Origin: Semisulcospira habei
Lineage: Eukaryota; Mollusca; Gastropoda; Semisulcospiridae
Direction: 5' to 3'
Length of the DNA: 64,000 nucleotides
Assembly: GCA_036245525.1 (NCBI GenBank)
Contig: BTPG01000003.1
Location: 207,457,342 to 207,521,341, forward strand
Below are positions 32,200 to 64,000 of this stretch, one piece after another. Within the stretch, counting starts at the first letter, position 1; each line of letters opens with the position of its first letter. Under the pieces are notes generated by a model that saw nothing but the letters and a program-made list of their open reading frames with translations, ran no database searches and had not been told where the DNA came from. The position numbers and the translations under genes were made by a program.

Positions 32200-32802
32200 C
32201 TTATACAAAATGCATGGACAATCCCGCTTTTCGCATTACTACAGTTGCACCACCACAGTTGTGCGGAAAGCAAGATTGTCCATGTATTCATCGACGTAGT
32301 GGCGTGCGCTAAGTCAACGTGAGGTACCAGTCACATGACAACAAAGGCTGATCGAGGGCTGATAAGACCGACATATACTTTTATCATGTTTTGGGGATAA
32401 TTGTTTTCTGCTGGTAGTTATAAAGAAGAAGTGTATGAGGTTAAGCAGGAATTATGTGAACTATACACAGACTGAATGTTTCATGTGCAGCAAGAGAAAG
32501 TTTTCAGTGTCCTCCCGAAGACCTAATCAAAGTTTGTACAACCAGACGATAGTAGACATGTTCATTTTGGATGGTTGGTGTTTCAGTTTGTGTGATTGTT
32601 AGTTTTACACATTACACAAAATACAATATCATTTAATTAACTAAAACAACAACAGTTGCAACAAAAACAGAAGCAACACTTGAACAGCAACAAACCCAAT
32701 CACAACTTCCTAAACAATCAAAGAAACGAACCAACGTGCGAAACATACACGGCAGAACACAATAACCCCGACGAGAATGTAGTGCTGCACATCCCGTTCA
32801 TC
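32200..32802. other. intergenic, nothing recognised
   Basis: A/T-rich, with a CA/A-rich tract near 32640-32740. No gene supported. Confidence 0.4.
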
Positions 32803-33020
32803 TTAACCCACTTACCCCCGAGGCACTACAGCAGGCCTTAGACCGGTCATGAGACTTCAAGAGTAGTGCCAGATTAACTTGGTGCCGTCAGGCGGAAAGC
32901 TAATCTATCACTCCCCTTGAATTATCTTGTTCGATCCATCTCCTGCAAATGGCACATGGTCGTTCAAGTAGGTGGCACTTCCAAGTTTGGGGAATGAGGC
33001 CTTGGGGTTAAATGGGTTAA
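32803..33020. mobile_element. TTAA-bounded family D element, intact
   Basis: TTAACCCACTTACCCCCG at the left and GGGGTTAAATGGGTTAA at the right are inverse. The central hairpin is AGTGCCAGATTAACTTGG / AAGCTAATCTATCACTCC (32863-32918). Confidence 0.75.
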
Positions 33021-34477
<1,457 letters not shown>

Positions 34478-34580
34478 AATGGACCCAGTAAGCAAAGGTC
34501 CTCGGCGCCCCGACGGCCGCAGTGGGTCCAAACACATATGTGCGCGGGCCCACTGCGGCCGTCGTGTGCCCGAAGATGTT
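34478..34580. repeat. GC-rich foldback, family B (diverged)
   Basis: GCCCCGACGGCCGCAGTGGG pairs with CCCACTGCGGCCGTCGTG around CACATATGTG. A further decayed relative (GCCCACGTCAGCCATAGTGG) is at 34939. Confidence 0.65.
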
Positions 34581-35251
34581 TGTTCATATACCACAACAAT
34601 TTCCTAATGCTTATGCGCAAGGCATTGATTACAGTTGATCTGATCTGTTTTTATCTCAGAATAAGAGGATGTCTAAGAATAGTTCAACAAAGGAATAAAC
34701 ACAACTAGAAAGAACAGTTACGACACCATTCTTTTTACACGCTTGGCAGTCATCTTATCTGGTCTGGATTGTCTTTTCTCATCTCATCTCATCTCATATT
34801 TTCCTATCTTATCCTATCTTATTCTTATCGTTAACCCTTTACTGTTGCTAGCGAGTTTTGTGGAGGTGATCCGCTGCCTGCAGGAATCACCGCGACATAA
34901 AGCGCTATCGACAACAAACCAAGTCAGCAAAGGTACTCAAGCCCACGTCAGCCATAGTGGGCTCGCGCACCCCTGGCGTTGTCGGAATATGTCGGATGTG
35001 GATAGCAAGCCGCAATATCATGCTTCCTTGTTGGATTACACTGAAGTGGCAAGTGAATAGGCGACACAATTCGATTTTCAAAGCGACCTCAAACACAACG
35101 AAAAGTGGTTCGAATAGGTGTCGTCTTAAATAAAGACGTTTTTGTATGCGTGCGCACATCCCTCCATTACGAATAAAGGGCTGGGATTGAAGTCGTTACT
35201 CAGACAGCGATCGCGGACAGTTGCGTAGGCCAGTGATTACACATCAACACG
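34581..35251. other. upstream region of the receptor gene
   Basis: Holds a TCTCA tract (34775-34825), a family F-like block (CTGCAGGAATCACCGCGAC at 34878) and unique sequence. No TATA box or transcription start can be assigned. Confidence 0.4.
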
Positions 35252-61068
<25,817 letters not shown>

Positions 61069-61204
61069 GTAATCAGATTGCGGGAACTGTAAAGGCATTC
61101 AACATTTAGCACAATGTATAAACAGAGCAAATGACCGTTGATCTAAAAGGCCCAGGCTGCAAGACTCTCATGGTCACATTTCGCCAATAGCTTTTATCGG
61201 GATT

Positions 61205-62490
61205 CAGGAAACACTAATTTAGATAATGACCTCCTCTTACTGCCCCGCTATAGATAATGACCTCTTCTTACCGTCCCGCTATAGATAATGACCTCCTCTT
61301 ACCGTCCCGCTATAGATAATGACCTCTTACTGTCCCGCTATAGATAATGACCTCCTCTTACTGTCCCGCTATAGATAATGACCTCCTCTTACTGTCCCGC
61401 TATAGATAATGACCTCTTACCGTCCCGCTATAGATAATGACCTCCTCTTACCGTCCCGCTATAGATAATGACCTCCTCTTACTGTCCCGCTATAGATAAT
61501 GACCTCCTCTTACTGTCCCGCTATAGATAATGACCTCCTCTTACTGTCCCGCAATAGATTATGACCTCCTCTTACTTTCCCGCTATAAATAATGACCTCC
61601 TCTTACTATCCCACTATATATAATTGAATACCTCTTACTGTCCCACTTCAGATAACCGCCTCTTACTGTCCCGCTAAAGATAATGACCGCCTCTTACTGT
61701 CCCACTATAACAATCATAAATAATAATAATTTATGGCATTTATATGGCGCATTTCTCATATTTATAATATAACTCAATGCGCATGAGAAAACGACACATA
61801 CACACGCACACACATATGCACACGCACACGCACACACACACACACACACACACAGTCTACAGGGGTGGGGTGGGGTACAGAAAACCTTAGAGATTACACG
61901 AAAGTCTGCGAGAAAAGGCAAGTTTTCAACTTTGATTTGAACTGCGTAAGGGGGGAGACATTTTGTTATCTAATAGATAATGACCTCCTCTCACTGTCCC
62001 ACTTTATAAAATGACCGCCTCTTACTGTCTCACTATAGATAGTGACCGCCTCTTACTGTCCCACTATATATAACGACCTCCTCTCACTGTCCCATTATAA
62101 TGACCGCCTCTTACTGTCCCACTATAGATAATGACCGCCTCTTACTGTCCCACTATAGATAATGACCGCCTCTTACTGTCCCACTATAGATAACTACCAT
62201 CTCTTACTGTCCCACTATAGATAATGAGCCCATCTTACTGTCTTACTATAGATAATGACCGCCTCTTACTGTCCCACTATAGATAATGACCTCCTCCTGC
62301 TGTCCCACAGACCTCTTACTCTCCCACTATAGATAGCCGCTTCTTACTGTCCCGCTAAAGATAATGACCGCCTCTTACTGTCTCACTATATATAATGACA
62401 TCCTCTACTGTCCCACTATATAGATAATGACCGCCTCGTAATGTTCCACTATAGATAATGACCGCCTCTTAATGTCCCACAATAGATTGT
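61205..62490. repeat. ~30-bp minisatellite, two subfamilies
   Basis: Roughly forty units. The left block favours ATAATGACCTCCTCTTACTG + TCCCGCTATAG; the right block (from about 61970) favours ATAATGACCGCCTCTTACTG + TCCCACTATAG. A LINE 3' fragment at 61708-61970 separates them. Confidence 0.9.
61708..61970 (-). mobile_element. LINE 3' end inside the minisatellite
   Basis: (AAT)n at 61717-61728, then GGCATTTATATGGCGC ... CAATGCGC, the same 3' end layout as the CR1/L2-like LINEs, then a CA run (61797-61852) and about 110 bases of UTR-like sequence. No RT coding remains. Confidence 0.6.
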
Positions 62491-62671
62491 CACGACTAGG
62501 GAGTGATAGTCGAGAGTCAAGGTTAGAAGTAGAAAAGAGGTCGAAAAAAAGATAACGAACCCTGCTGTCTTGCTTGAAGACTGGTTACAGCTGAGCACAA
62601 GCAACACAACATATTTTGTTTTAAGCGTACACTCAACACACAATTTGTATTAGATTAATTGTCCCTCCCCT
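62491..62671. other. intron, nothing recognised
   Basis: Short unique stretch between the minisatellite and the LINE. Confidence 0.3.
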
Positions 62672-64000
62672 AGAAAGGAGTCCTCGGCAAGCATGGCGTC
62701 GGGAACTGCAATGACAATGGCCGCCTACTGTTGGAGTTCTATGCAGAGCAGCAACTGGTCATCACTAACACTACTTTTCAGCGAAAGGACAGTCGAAATA
62801 CCACCTGGATGCATCCTCGCTCCAAACACTGGCACCTTATCGACTATGTTCTAATGCGTCAGAGGGACCGCAGTGACGTCCTCCTCACCAGAGTGATGCC
62901 CAGCGCAGAGTGCCACACTGACCACCGCCTTGTCCGCTGCAAACTCAGGCTCCACGTCAAGCCAAAACCCAAGAAATGGGGGCCCCCCAAGAAAAAGCTT
63001 GATGTTGCCAGCCTTCAGCGTGACGACGTGAAAGCTGCCTTTCAGACAGATTTACAGCGCAGACTCAAAGACACAGCGGACCCAGCAGACTCATCCCCTG
63101 AAACACTCTGGGAACAACTGAAAACTGCTATTGCAAAATCCTCTGCAGAAGTCTTGGGTTTCGCTAGGAAGAAGAATAAAGACTGGTTTGACGAAAACGA
63201 TGTAGAGACCCAGGAACACCTAGCAAAAAAAAAAAAAAAAGAGCCGCCCATCAGGCCCACCTAACCCAGCCTTCCTGCCCTGTGAAGAAGTCTGCCTTCC
63301 GCCTCGTCTGCAGCAGCCTCCAGCGCAAGCTCAGAGATCTCCAGAATGAGTGGTGGACCAGACTTGCACAGAGGACCCAGCTTTGCGCTGACAATGGTGA
63401 CTACAGTGGCTTCTACGAAGCACTGAAAGCAGTGTATGGCCCCAGTCACCTGGTACAAAGTCCCCTGCGAAGCGCGAATGGCCAGGCACTCCTCACAGAT
63501 AATACCTCCATCTTGAACCGCTGGTCGGAGTACTTTCAGAGCCTCTTCAGCGCTGAGCGCACTGTTCAAGAAGCAGTCGTCCTACAAATCCCACAACTCC
63601 CAGTAAAGATTGAATTGGACGAACCGCCACCGCTGAAGAGACCCTCACAGCCATCCACCAGCCCAAGAGTGGCAAAGCAGCAGGCATTGATGGAATACCG
63701 CCAGAGATCTGGAAACATGGAGGCACAGCACTGCACAACAAGCTCCATGACCTCTTTCTCTGCTGCTGGGAGGAAGGAACACTACCAACGGATCTCCGTG
63801 ATGCTGTCGTTATCACCCTGTACAAGAACAAAGGCAAGAATTCTGACTGTTCCAACTATCGGGGAATTACCCTGCTGTCCATTGCCGGGAAAATTCTTGC
63901 AAGGCTGCTCCTGAATCGGCTGGTACCTGTCATCGCTGAAGATCACCTCCCAGAGGGCCAGTGTGGCTTCAGAGCAAACAGGAGCACCACCGATATGGTC
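62672..64000 (+). mobile_element. zinc-finger LINE, longest copy, runs off the window
   Basis: The frame from 62673 to 63264 encodes the C-terminal endonuclease ([30 protein letters not shown]) and a linker ending in a Lys run at the A15-16 tract (63226-63240). A shifted frame (63282-63640) carries the linker (LQNEWWTRLAQRTQ), and a further shift gives KSGKAAGIDGIPPEIWK, NYRGITLLS and QCGFRANRSTTDM of the RT. Both shifts also occur in the copy at 49152. Confidence 0.8.

Noticed and set aside
61205..62490. Possible CRISPR-like array
   Set aside because: Units are directly tandem with no unique spacers, in a eukaryotic intron; it is a minisatellite. The same holds for 24500-24700, 41800-42290 and 45270-45440.

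Overview
This is eukaryotic DNA, most likely from a marine mollusc or another lophotrochozoan. The pointers are spliced exons with GT/AG borders, long CA, CT and AAT microsatellites, tRNA-derived SINEs with a GACGTTAAGCCCAAA-type tail, many non-LTR (LINE) families, and a fucolectin-plus-EGF receptor gene. No bacterial operon, rRNA, stand-alone tRNA or CRISPR array is present. Species assignment is inference from these traits.

Host content is small. A single terminal exon at 11044-11207 (+) encodes a tyrosine-motif cytoplasmic tail and probably ends an upstream gene. A receptor-like gene starts at 35252 (+). It has a signal-peptide exon, two exons forming one fucolectin/F5-8-type (FTP) lectin domain, three 8-cysteine EGF-like exons and a transmembrane exon ending at 61068, and its tail lies beyond the window. 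All its clean exons join in phase 1. A fourth EGF exon is dead: its two halves lie at 56190 and 59869, about 3.6 kb apart, and its acceptor AG reads AC.

The rest is a dense, nested transposon landscape. At 245-3005 sits a P-element-like DNA transposon with perfect 31-bp inverted ends and a 7-bp target duplication. It codes only for a THAP DNA-binding domain, so it resembles a P-type repressor or an internally deleted transposase. At 3506-8480 is a CR1-like LINE with an SGNH-esterase ORF1. At 16888-21758 is a decayed Ty3/Gypsy element on the minus strand, with a LINE inside its LTR; a solo LTR of the same family is at 46202-46847. CR1/L2-like LINEs on the minus strand lie at 25622, 30904, 43952 and 48216-52860. 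An intact RTE-like LINE is at 38501-41799. A zinc-finger LINE family occurs at 22982, 49152 and 62672 (+), with a relative at 53123-55340 (-). A tRNA-SINE at 29064-29543 ends in the same 3' tail as the zinc-finger LINEs.

At least five families of short GC-rich foldback or TTAA-bounded miniature elements are scattered throughout and are often split by later insertions, so the order of events can be read. Minisatellites occupy 29816-30240, 41800-42290, 45270-45440, 47860-48200 and 61205-62490. The most interesting material is the THAP-only P element, the lectin/EGF receptor locus with its split exon and ITAM-like tail exon, the SINE/LINE tail sharing, and the uncatalogued foldback families.
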